Positions 33,715-41,755 of a stretch of 52,960 nt of DNA are shown here, piece after piece. This stretch comes from Eggerthellaceae bacterium (GTDB taxonomy: Bacteria > Actinomycetota > Coriobacteriia > Coriobacteriales > Eggerthellaceae). The stretch's first letter is position 1, and every line of letters begins with the position of its first letter. Below the pieces are notes generated by a model, which was not told the origin of the DNA, searched no databases, and saw only the letters and a list, made by a program, of their open reading frames with translations. The stretch is from the NCBI GenBank assembly GCA_015062605.1, contig SUUI01000013.1:1-52960 (forward strand). The letters are read 5' to 3'. Position numbers and translations under genes: made by a program.

Positions 33715-35265
33715 ATGCTTCTGAACGCCGATATAGTATTCGACAATCTCCCGTCCGATCTGAATGCGAGCATGGCGGGCCCGAAGACGATGGATCTTGC
33801 CTTGCAACGTCCTGTGCTCTATACGGGAAAGGGCCCGTTCGAGGCAAATCGCCTCTACCTGCTAAATTCGGAACGCATACCCCCGCGCGAACACACAGAG
33901 CGAGGGTGCACCATCGTCTGCATAGGCGACTCCCCCCTGCTCGAGCGCTATCGCAAGCGTTGCTGCGTCATCTCGGTCGCACGCGATGCGGACTTTTACC
34001 GAACGTTCAATGTTCTTCAGCGTATCTTCGACGAATACGATGCATGGGAAAACAATCTACGCGATATCGTCGAGCGCCATGACGATATCGGGGAACTGCT
34101 CACGGCAAGCGAGCAGGTTTTCGACAATCCCCTGTATGTCATCGACGGAGACTTCATGGTTCTGGGAACGTCATCGAAAGCTGCGACGCTAAGCAGCAAC
34201 CCTGCAGCGGGTTCCTCTGACGGAAGATCCTTAAGCCTTGGAGCTTTCGATCAATTCCTTGAAGTCCACGACCTCTCGATGAGTGAGAAAGAGCCTCTCG
34301 TGCTCACATTGCTCGATCAAACCACGCTGAACTTCAACCTTTTCGAGGCGGACGTATACGCAGGCTGCCTCACTGTTCACTACGCAGGACGTCCGTATCG
34401 ACCGAGCGACAAGCCTCTTATCAGGATTTTAGGCAAGCATGTGCTCGAATCGATGCAGCAGCTCGCCGCGCATGCCCCTGAGGGTATAGGGTCATTGCGA
34501 CAGGCTCTGCAAGCGCTTGTCGAGGAGCGCCCACTCGATGCGCTTGAACGTGACGTCATCGATGCGGCGAACAGCGGGCATCGTTTCGTGTGTTTGAGGC
34601 TGAAGCTTTCGAATCAGCTCGAACAACTGCCTTTGGGCTATGTGCGTAATGCGATTGAAGGAACATTCTCGGACTGCGTCGTATTCGAATACCACCACAA
34701 CTCGATCGTCGCGATAATGGATATCGACACCCTTGGCAATGACGATTATCGCGAATCGATCACAAAGGGCATCGAACCATTTACGGGCTCGATGGAGATG
34801 AACGCCGGCGTCTCGAATCCCTTCGATGATCTGCGTGCCGCTCGATACCTCTTCTTCCAAGCCAACCACGCATTGGATATCGGATTGCTCTTTGACCCAG
34901 GTGAAGGCCTCTACTTCTTCGAGGACTACGCGCTTCGCCAGCTCGTTATGAATTCGGTAAGCGACATGCGTCTGGAACTTTTGTTCCCAGAGGGCCTGCG
35001 AAAGCTCATCGCGCACGACAAAGCGTCACCAACAAGCTATATTGAAACGCTCCGCACGTATCTTGAGAACAACTTGAGCATCGCGAAGACCGCTAACGAG
35101 CTGTACGTCCATCGTTCCACTTTAATGGAGCGCCTCTCCCGCATCAAGCGCGAACTCGACCTAGACTTCGAGGACCCCGATGAGCAACTGCGTCTGCGCA
35201 TCCTGCTACAGGCAATGCAAGCGCGTGACGAGCTTCGATCTGCACAAGATACGAAGCGCTCATAA
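33715..35265 (+). CDS. PucR/CdaR-type transcriptional regulator
   Basis: A 516-residue regulator. The C-terminal 60 residues are the PucR HTH (YLENNLSIAKTANELYVHRSTLMERLSRIKREL, given here in parts: NNLSIAKTANELY and HRSTLMERLSRIK). The middle holds a GGDEF-like CdaR domain and the N-terminal half a PAS/GAF-like part (LYVIDGDFMVLGTSS). Such regulators usually activate nearby catabolic genes on binding the substrate. ATG at 33715 follows AGGAGGGG. It is divergent from the GcvT-like/SDR set and faces the ligase set, so it may control both. Confidence 0.86.
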   Translation: MLLNADIVFDNLPSDLNASMAGPKTMDLALQRPVLYTGKGPFEANRLYLLNSERIPPREHTERGCTIVCIGDSPLLERYRKRCCVISVARDADFYRTFNVLQRIFDEYDAWENNLRDIVERHDDIGELLTASEQVFDNPLYVIDGDFMVLGTSSKAATLSSNPAAGSSDGRSLSLGAFDQFLEVHDLSMSEKEPLVLTLLDQTTLNFNLFEADVYAGCLTVHYAGRPYRPSDKPLIRILGKHVLESMQQLAAHAPEGIGSLRQALQALVEERPLDALERDVIDAANSGHRFVCLRLKLSNQLEQLPLGYVRNAIEGTFSDCVVFEYHHNSIVAIMDIDTLGNDDYRESITKGIEPFTGSMEMNAGVSNPFDDLRAARYLFFQANHALDIGLLFDPGEGLYFFEDYALRQLVMNSVSDMRLELLFPEGLRKLIAHDKASPTSYIETLRTYLENNLSIAKTANELYVHRSTLMERLSRIKRELDLDFEDPDEQLRLRILLQAMQARDELRSAQDTKRS

Positions 35266-35270
35266 GAAAC

Positions 35271-35302
35271 GAAGGCCGGAGGTATTGCCGACCCCGGCCT
35301 TC
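35271..35302. terminator. bidirectional terminator between pucR-type gene and a small gene
   Basis: GAAGGCCGG and CCGGCCTTC arms in the 59-base gap between two convergent genes. Confidence 0.7.
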
Positions 35303-35324
35303 TTAATGTGTTTGTAGGGTTGGG

Positions 35325-35540
35325 TTACTCCTCGATTGCCTTCAAACGTGCATCGATCTCGTCGAGGGCATCGGCCAGCTCCTTAGCCTGCGGGAAGCTC
35401 GCGAGCTTGCGCAGCGTCAGGCCCATAACCATCTTCATCTGAGGGTCGGTGGTGAAACCAGGTGAATACTCGGAAATGATAGCTGCTGCCTCGGGATTCT
35501 TCGCAAGTTTCTTGCACTTGTCGTCAACGGAAAACGCCAT
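35325..35540 (-). CDS. small helical protein of unknown function
   Basis: A 71-residue soluble protein: MAFSVDDKCKKLAKNPEA, then AAIISEYSPGF and MKMVMGLTLRKLASFPQA, ending in a charged helix DALDEIDARLKAIEE. The pattern of a short helix, a Tyr-Ser-Pro-Gly turn and an Arg-Lys-Leu helix resembles small C-terminal domains that I have seen fused to catabolic enzymes in anaerobes, but I cannot name the family. ATG at 35540 is set by AGGAGG. It is read in the same direction as the LysR-like domain and ligase genes upstream, 300 bases away. Confidence 0.7.
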   Translation of the reverse strand: MAFSVDDKCKKLAKNPEAAAIISEYSPGFTTDPQMKMVMGLTLRKLASFPQAKELADALDEIDARLKAIEE

Positions 35541-35841
35541 GATGGCCTCCTTCTCTTTTTCGCGGCGCAAGACTGCGCGCTTCTGCTGCTAATTGCCTGT
35601 TGTGCTCGTCTCGTCGAGCTTACGGTTGACATTGTCGTGCGCGAGGCGGTGATTGGCTATCCCGCACGATGGCGGGAATCGCTTGCACGCAACCGTACAT
35701 GTTGCAGGGTGCGAAAGCGCAAGGAAGGGTAAACTTCCCGTATGGGCAAGCTGACCATACACGCAAGCTGCCCGCGATGCGCGCATACGCATCACGGGCA
35801 GTTATTACGTGGTTGTAGCGAAACGACGTTCAGACGGCGAC
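35541..35841 (-). other. intergenic stretch with hairpins, no gene recognised
   Basis: It holds a strong hairpin CTGCCCGCGATGCG/CGCATCACGGGCAG at 35768-35801, just after the LysR-like gene and without a T run, and a shorter TCCCGC/GCGGGA one near 35670. It may end one transcript and start the small gene's. No convincing coding frame is seen. Confidence 0.5.
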
Positions 35842-36492
35842 TTAGAACCTTGCGTACCTCTTCAGATTGCTCTCAAGCTTCGCGATGAACTTCTGCGCGG
35901 TCTCGGAAAGATCCGCACCCTTCTTGGCAATGTAACCAAGGTGAAGCTTCACATCGGTATCCAACGGCACGGTCGCCAAACCCTTGCCGTCGGAAATGCC
36001 GACGAGGATGCCGCTCGTCACCGTATAGCCATTCAGCGCCACGATGAGCTCGGAAAGCGATGCACGGTCGGTGCATGCGATTGCCTTCCTGCGTGGTGCG
36101 CCGGCAAGCGCCTCTTCCGCCAGGAAGACGGGTGCTTCGGGCTCCTGCTCGAAGTAGATGTAGGGGTAATCGTCCAGTTGATCGAGCGTCAAACTCGCCG
36201 CATTCACTAAAGGATGCGTAGCCGGCAGCGCAACACGCGGCGCGGACTGAATCAACTCGACGAACTCAACACCGCACTCGGCAAATGCCGCGTCCAGGTC
36301 AGCAGCGGTTTGCGTAGTCTGCACCAGAACGCCAAGCTCGCTGACGCCGTCGGCCACATCGGCGATGACGCCATGCGTCGTACGGTCGCGCAAAGCATAT
36401 TGGTAATCATCGCCACCGTTGGAAAGAACGATGGATGCGAAGGTCTGCACGTTGAACAAATAGTGCTGACCGGAAACTGCGAATTGCGTCAT
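35842..36492 (-). CDS. stand-alone LysR-type effector-binding domain (no HTH)
   Basis: A 216-residue protein whose whole length matches the periplasmic-binding-like effector domain of LysR regulators: QYALRDRTTHGVIADVADGVSELGVLV, then VALPATHPLV, LDQLDDYPYIYFEQEP, LSELIVALNGYTVTSGI and a last conserved strand. The DNA-binding HTH that should precede it is absent; instead ATG at 36492 lies one base after the ligase stop (TAGCATG), with GGAGG upstream. It is therefore translated together with the ligase and may bind the ligase substrate or product as a sensor, carrier or subunit. Confidence 0.78.
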   Translation of the reverse strand: MTQFAVSGQHYLFNVQTFASIVLSNGGDDYQYALRDRTTHGVIADVADGVSELGVLVQTTQTAADLDAAFAECGVEFVELIQSAPRVALPATHPLVNAASLTLDQLDDYPYIYFEQEPEAPVFLAEEALAGAPRRKAIACTDRASLSELIVALNGYTVTSGILVGISDGKGLATVPLDTDVKLHLGYIAKKGADLSETAQKFIAKLESNLKRYARF

Positions 36493-36493
36493 G

Positions 36494-37906
36494 CTAGGCC
36501 TCCTTGTTCTCTGCAGCCTGAGCCGCTGCTGCATGCGCTTGCGCCTCGTGCAGCACTTCTACTGCCTCTGCTGTCGATGTGCGCTCATCGATGAAACGCT
36601 TCGCCTTGTGCTCGGCAGAAACACCCAACTTATCGGTGTCGAATACGAGCACACGCGCTGGACGGACACCCGTGTGCGTCTTGAGCGCGTTCTCAACGCG
36701 AGCTGCGATCTGATCGAAGGGTTCGTCGGATCCGAACACGCGCTCGACGCTCACTTCGTACTTCGTGGTGTGCTTCTCATCATAGGCGCGGATGCGATAC
36801 TCGCCGGATAGGCCAGCATCCTTGCGCACGACGTACTCGATATCGCTTGGGAACACGTTGACGGCGCTCACGATGAACATCTCGTCCTTGCGGCCGGAGA
36901 TATGGATGCGCGCATGCGTGCGCCCGCACTTGCACGGCGTGCGATCGACCCAGCCGATGTCGCCCGTGGCGAAACGAATCATCGGACGGGAGCGCTTGGT
37001 CAGCGTCGTATACACGAGCTCGCCCTTCTCGCCATCGGGGAGCACTTCACCGGTAACGGGATCGACGACCTCGACAAGGATCTGATCCTCGATGATGTGC
37101 AGGCCGTCTTTGTACTCGCACATACCGGCGCATGCACCGTAGATGTCCGACAGACCGAAGAAGTCGTAGACGCTTGCGTCCCAGATATCCTCGATGGCCT
37201 TGCGCGTGGTCTCGATGGAACCGCCCGGCTCACCGGAGATGATGATGGTCTTCAGGCTCGCGAAGTCGACCTTGGGGTCATAGCCCTTCTCGATGGCCTT
37301 CTGGCCTAGCAGCCATGCATAGGAAGGCGAAGACCAGAAGTGCGTAGGCTGATACTGCTTCATCGCCCACAGCAGACGGTCTGAGGGCACAGCACCGACC
37401 CAAATACCGAGCGCACCGAGTTCCTGCGCGCCGATGACGCACGGACCGCCGACGTAGAGCGCGAAGTTCATGCCATGCAGATAGCGGCTGTTCGGGCGCA
37501 TGTTGACCTGCCAGAACAGACGCGCTTCGGCCTTCATGAACTCATCGAAATCATGCTGAGAAAACGGGCTCATCGTGGGAACGCCCGTGGAGCCCGAGCT
37601 TGTGGCCATATAGACGACATCGTCCTCGGGTACGCAGCACAGCTCGCCAAAGAAGCTGCCAACGCCTTGGCAATCGCGTTCGGTCTGCTTGTTGATGAAG
37701 GGGAACTTCTGCAAATCGGCAAGCGTTTCGATGTGCGGATCGATACCGGCCTCATCCCAAGTGCGCTTGTAGTACGGGCTGTTCTCATAGGACCAGATGA
37801 GTTCGTCCTTTAGCCTCTCAAGCTGCAACTCTTCGAGTTGCTCGCGCGGCCAGGTTTCAACCTCATCGTAGTACTTCTGATCATAGGGAATATTCTTCTT
37901 TGCCAT
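36494..37906 (-). CDS. PaaK-type acyl/aryl-CoA ligase (AMP-forming)
   Basis: A 470-residue adenylate-forming enzyme of the phenylacetate-CoA ligase family: MATSSGSTGVPT (ATP loop), SSPSYAWLLG, SGEPGGSIETT, YDFFGLSDIYGACAG, RFATGDIG, CKCGRTHARIHISGRKDE with the C-terminal lid, and VFPSDIE. The final 30 residues are an Ala/Glu-rich helix beyond the usual end. ATG has a perfect AAGGAGG. It should activate an aromatic or other carboxylic acid to its CoA thioester; the specificity is not visible. It is coupled to the LysR-like domain. Confidence 0.87.
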   Translation of the reverse strand: MAKKNIPYDQKYYDEVETWPREQLEELQLERLKDELIWSYENSPYYKRTWDEAGIDPHIETLADLQKFPFINKQTERDCQGVGSFFGELCCVPEDDVVYMATSSGSTGVPTMSPFSQHDFDEFMKAEARLFWQVNMRPNSRYLHGMNFALYVGGPCVIGAQELGALGIWVGAVPSDRLLWAMKQYQPTHFWSSPSYAWLLGQKAIEKGYDPKVDFASLKTIIISGEPGGSIETTRKAIEDIWDASVYDFFGLSDIYGACAGMCEYKDGLHIIEDQILVEVVDPVTGEVLPDGEKGELVYTTLTKRSRPMIRFATGDIGWVDRTPCKCGRTHARIHISGRKDEMFIVSAVNVFPSDIEYVVRKDAGLSGEYRIRAYDEKHTTKYEVSVERVFGSDEPFDQIAARVENALKTHTGVRPARVLVFDTDKLGVSAEHKAKRFIDERTSTAEAVEVLHEAQAHAAAAQAAENKEA

Positions 37907-38075
37907 TTGACCTCCTTAAAAATGCTGCGTATGCGCTGCCTTGTAAATGGTAAAGCTCAAAAGACGGAACTGAATCCGATTGTGACATTGTACGACATGA
38001 AAGCGCGAGAATTAACGAGATGCAAGCCATCATGCCATATCGTCGATTATCGTGAAATAGAATGCCAAGAGTAAC

Positions 38076-39374
38076 TCATTCTTCAGTCAATGCCGATTCT
38101 GCCATTTCACATTCTTCGGAAGCTTCGAGTGCGGCTTTTGCCTTCGCACGACGCAGCGCGATCCGGTCGATTACCACAACGGCATACACAGCGATGACGG
38201 CAACGATCATCATCACGCGCATCATTACGATTTCGGCAGTTTCGGCAGTCACGCCGAGAAAACCGGTCTCCGTCAAAAAGCTCTGAGCAGCTGACACGAC
38301 GGTAGACGTCTGCATGAAGACGAGCAAGCTCGCAATGATGCGCGCCACAATCCATTTTTTCGAGGGATGCTTGTATTTGTTGAAAGGCAGAAACAGAAGG
38401 AAGCTTAAAAGATAGACCGCGATACACAAGCAGAAGAATGCATTGCCACCCAAGCCCATCAACGAAAAACCATCGGTTGCCAACTCGTACCCAACTGATA
38501 GGTTCGCAACGCAAAACGTCAACCATGCGGAAATCGCCATGTACAATCTGCCGCCATGCAACGAATCGGTATCAAAGAGATTGGCAATCTCGTTGATATA
38601 TATGAGGAACATTCCCGCAATGATCAAAAAGTGCATGATGGGACGGAAAAGATCGAGGTCGGTGCCCACCTTAGCTCCGAAGTTGATCAGCGTCTCGCCG
38701 AACATGATGACCATCAAAAGCGCGCAGCGCTCTGTCAGGTGCTCCCGGTTCTCTTCGTTCAACTCGTCTTTGCCGCCAACGTTCCAGAACGAGAAACCAG
38801 AGAGCAATGCGACCAGGCAGACTATTTGCGCTGGATTCTTGGGCAGCGCATGAGAAGCCAGCACCAGAATCGCTTGGATTCCCAGCGCCACCATCACCAT
38901 GCGCGTATCGCGCTTCATCTGCTCCGTCGGATGCGCCATATGGCGATAGCGAATCAACCAGTGCACAGCCATGTTGACGGTTATCAGCACCCAGCATATG
39001 TTGTAAATGGCATAGTGTTCCCAGCTGGTGCTGATAGCCTGCGTCATGACGATCAGCAAGAACATCGTCGTGAACAAAAAGACGATATCCGGTAGTCCAC
39101 CAACACCAAGGCGGTTCATGAACACCGTGCTGTTGAACCATATCTGAATCAAAAGGACGAACGTAAAGCAAAAGGTGTAGTACGTATACCAATCGATGTT
39201 CGAGCCTTCAACGTCGGTAAGGACGCCTCCAATGGTTCGGATGCAGAATACGAGCACCAAATCGAAGAACAATTCAACCAATGTGGCCTTCGAAAGGGAT
39301 TGATGCGCGCGCGAGCTTTTCTTGCCAGCTGCGAGGGCGTAAAGCTTATTGCCTATTCGTTCAAAGTTGTTCAT
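38076..39374 (-). CDS. ltrA: low temperature requirement A (LtrA) family membrane protein
   Basis: A 432-residue integral membrane protein with about eleven spans; KATLVELFFDLVLVFCIRTIGG near residue 29 is the LtrA signature, and LTERCALLMVIMFGETLI follows in mid-protein. The family is named from Listeria; its biochemical role is unknown. It ends close to the ligase promoter and 48 bases lie between its ATG and the next gene. Confidence 0.88.
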   Translation of the reverse strand: MNNFERIGNKLYALAAGKKSSRAHQSLSKATLVELFFDLVLVFCIRTIGGVLTDVEGSNIDWYTYYTFCFTFVLLIQIWFNSTVFMNRLGVGGLPDIVFLFTTMFLLIVMTQAISTSWEHYAIYNICWVLITVNMAVHWLIRYRHMAHPTEQMKRDTRMVMVALGIQAILVLASHALPKNPAQIVCLVALLSGFSFWNVGGKDELNEENREHLTERCALLMVIMFGETLINFGAKVGTDLDLFRPIMHFLIIAGMFLIYINEIANLFDTDSLHGGRLYMAISAWLTFCVANLSVGYELATDGFSLMGLGGNAFFCLCIAVYLLSFLLFLPFNKYKHPSKKWIVARIIASLLVFMQTSTVVSAAQSFLTETGFLGVTAETAEIVMMRVMMIVAVIAVYAVVVIDRIALRRAKAKAALEASEECEMAESALTEE

Positions 39375-39422
39375 GCGAATGCTGCCCCGTCCTCATGAAG
39401 CATCATCATCTGCCAAGAATCA

Positions 39423-40565
39423 TCAGTCAGAAAGCTTTTGTTGCACGCGCTCCAAAGGTGTCAACGCATCCTTTGGTAAACTCTCCCTCTTCGTAAGGTC
39501 CTCGTGAACGATTTGGAAGATCACGGACATGATAGGCACGCCGACGAAAGCTCCGGGAATTCCAAAAAGCACCGTTCCAAGAGTGACTCCGATGAAGGGC
39601 CACATCCCAGTCAGACCAACGCGCCTGCCCACAACGCGGTTATACACGAAATTGGATTCGACCTGCGCCACCACGATAAACGCAATGAGGAAAACAAGGG
39701 CTTGCTGCCACGATGTCGCCAAAATGATGAATGCGCCGAAAATCGCACCGATGTAGGCGCCATACATGGGAATAAGCGACATGACTCCGATGAGCACGCC
39801 CAGCATGGTGGCATAGGGAAGCCCAAGTAAAAGGGCGACCACGGTGATAATCGTCCCGAAGATCAGAGCTTCAAGGGATTGAGCCACGATGAAGCGATGG
39901 AAGCGATCATCGATAATGCCGAGCAAACGGGTCATCTTCTCATCGAGCGCGGGGCTTAAGTAACTTCTCACCATTCTGTGGCACTGCGTGCTCAGCTTAT
40001 CTTTCTCTGCAAGGTACCAGAATGCGAAAAGAATGCCCACGATCCATGCGGCCGCCACACCGAGGAACGAGGCGATTCCGGGAAGGATGCTCGTGATACC
40101 CGACTGCAACCATGTCGCGATGCTGCCAACAATCTGCCCCCAATCGATTCCAGAGACCTTATCGAGTATGCTCGCAGGCAAGACGGTCTTAACGAAATCG
40201 GAACTCACGATAGTATTGATGATGCCAGGCAAATCATGCGCCAATGTGATGACGGCATCCACGAGAGCTGGAACGATCAACAAAATGACGAAAAGCGCCA
40301 CGATGACGATGCATACAATCGCAAGGAGCAGCGAAAAGACACGGTTTCGGGTGCCATCGCCAGTTTCTCCAGGAAGCACGCGCTCAAAAAAGCGCATGGG
40401 GATGTTCACGACATAAGCGATGATGATGCCTGCCAGAATCGCCGTGACGCCATTGAGCAAGATGGCAAGGAAGCTCTCGATACCGCCCCAGTATCTGATG
40501 CACAGATACACGATCAGAGCGGTCGCTCCGAGCCTCGCACATGTTTTCCAGGTTATGTTTTTCAT
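39423..40565 (-). CDS. AI-2E family transporter
   Basis: A 380-residue membrane protein with eight or so spans. The family marks are seen in LPGVASFLG-like ILPGIASFLGVAAAWIVG, DRFHRFIVAQSLEALIFG, MSLIPMYGAYIGAI and VGLTGMWPFIGVTLGTVLFGIPGAF (shown in parts). Members export AI-2 or other solutes, or exchange Na+/H+. It is in the same direction as ltrA. Confidence 0.87.
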   Translation of the reverse strand: MKNITWKTCARLGATALIVYLCIRYWGGIESFLAILLNGVTAILAGIIIAYVVNIPMRFFERVLPGETGDGTRNRVFSLLLAIVCIVIVALFVILLIVPALVDAVITLAHDLPGIINTIVSSDFVKTVLPASILDKVSGIDWGQIVGSIATWLQSGITSILPGIASFLGVAAAWIVGILFAFWYLAEKDKLSTQCHRMVRSYLSPALDEKMTRLLGIIDDRFHRFIVAQSLEALIFGTIITVVALLLGLPYATMLGVLIGVMSLIPMYGAYIGAIFGAFIILATSWQQALVFLIAFIVVAQVESNFVYNRVVGRRVGLTGMWPFIGVTLGTVLFGIPGAFVGVPIMSVIFQIVHEDLTKRESLPKDALTPLERVQQKLSD

Positions 40566-40688
40566 CCTCGCCTATACGTTTGATAGCGTCGATTCATTTT
40601 GAACAGAGACAGTATAGCGTATCTGTCCGTTTTGGCTCTACCTCACGGGCGGCCCTGCTGGAATCGCGGATAACGTTCGGGAATCCCG

Positions 40689-41357
40689 TCACTTCGCGAA
40701 TCGCCGATTCAGCGCGCGAAGCGCTATAGCGAACACCCATGTGGCAAGCAGCATAATTGCGAACACCACAGGCATATACTCAACGCCCCACATAGCAAAA
40801 CCGTACCAATCGTTCGTCGCACGACCTTCCCCCACTCCGTTGATGAGGATGTTACCGCAATAGAAGATGCCGTAGATAAACGTCGGTAGCACCCCAAGCA
40901 GCGTTCCTTTGAACGAGACCGGCTCGCTCACATCGAACAGGATGAACTCGACTATTCCGAGCACAGGCAGCGCCAAATGGAACCAGAAGTTGACGCCTGC
41001 GAACATCGCCCCATATCCGAGCGTTGGGCCTAGGAACAATAGCACGGTCATCAGCGTAACGGTAACCGCCGTCGTAGCGGCGAACTTGAGGCGGTGCGCC
41101 CAGATGGGTGCATGCTCAACGCTTCCGCGTAAAACGCGTATAAGGCAGATGGCATAGATAAGCGAAGCTAAACCGAGAAGCAGGTTCGAAAGCACCGTGA
41201 AATACCGAAGGCTCAACAACCCGATCGAGGTAAGGGGCATATCGGAGCGCGAGAATAGCATCATGCACCATGTTGCAGGCTCCATGATGGCAATGATGAT
41301 GCTTATGACAAGCGCGACCACGTGCCTGCGTGCAGGCTTCTTGGCAGATGTATTCAT
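40689..41357 (-). CDS. Pr6Pr-family six-span membrane protein
   Basis: A 222-residue membrane protein with six hydrophobic spans and the family marks LRYFTVLSNLLLG and HLALPVLGIVEFILFD, plus GVLPTFIYGIFYCGNI. ATG at 41357 has AGGAGA; the frame is open for 56 further codons upstream, but no ribosome site supports a longer start. Function unknown. Confidence 0.7.
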   Translation of the reverse strand: MNTSAKKPARRHVVALVISIIIAIMEPATWCMMLFSRSDMPLTSIGLLSLRYFTVLSNLLLGLASLIYAICLIRVLRGSVEHAPIWAHRLKFAATTAVTVTLMTVLLFLGPTLGYGAMFAGVNFWFHLALPVLGIVEFILFDVSEPVSFKGTLLGVLPTFIYGIFYCGNILINGVGEGRATNDWYGFAMWGVEYMPVVFAIMLLATWVFAIALRALNRRFAK

Positions 41358-41656
41358 CGTGTCTCCTGTATTTCGCCTTTTGACGGAATGGACGATTACG
41401 GCACTTGCTTTATGAGCCTTAAAGACCTCGCTCGCCCCGTCGACCGTGTAGCTCTCCGACATACTGGCAGCAAAGTCATCCTCGAGAGTGAATACCTTGT
41501 GCTCCATGTTTTTCGGTATTCCCACTCTCGCAAATGGATTATCCCACGAATCAGGGGATTCAATGAGACAAAGATTGTTCAGCTAAGCTTCCCCCATCCG
41601 CTATCATGAAAAGCAAACGGTTACGCGAGCAAGCGGCGGTGACCCGTGAGGTTTCT

Positions 41657-41728
41657 CGATTGGGACGATGACCACAGCGCAGACGTCGGAATCTGGACGG
41701 CGACCGCAACGGATCATGAACCCAATCG
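41657..41728 (+). promoter_or_regulatory. possible structured leader upstream of the transporter fusion
   Basis: CGATTGGG (41657-41664) and CCCAATCG (41721-41728) are perfect inverted arms closing a 56-base segment. After them GCGGCG...CGCTGC can fold over the AAAGGGG ribosome site. The 398-base gap 41358-41755 holds no other recognised feature. No known riboswitch consensus was matched. Confidence 0.4.
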
Positions 41729-41755
41729 TCTTATGCGGCGAAAGGGGCGCTGCTG

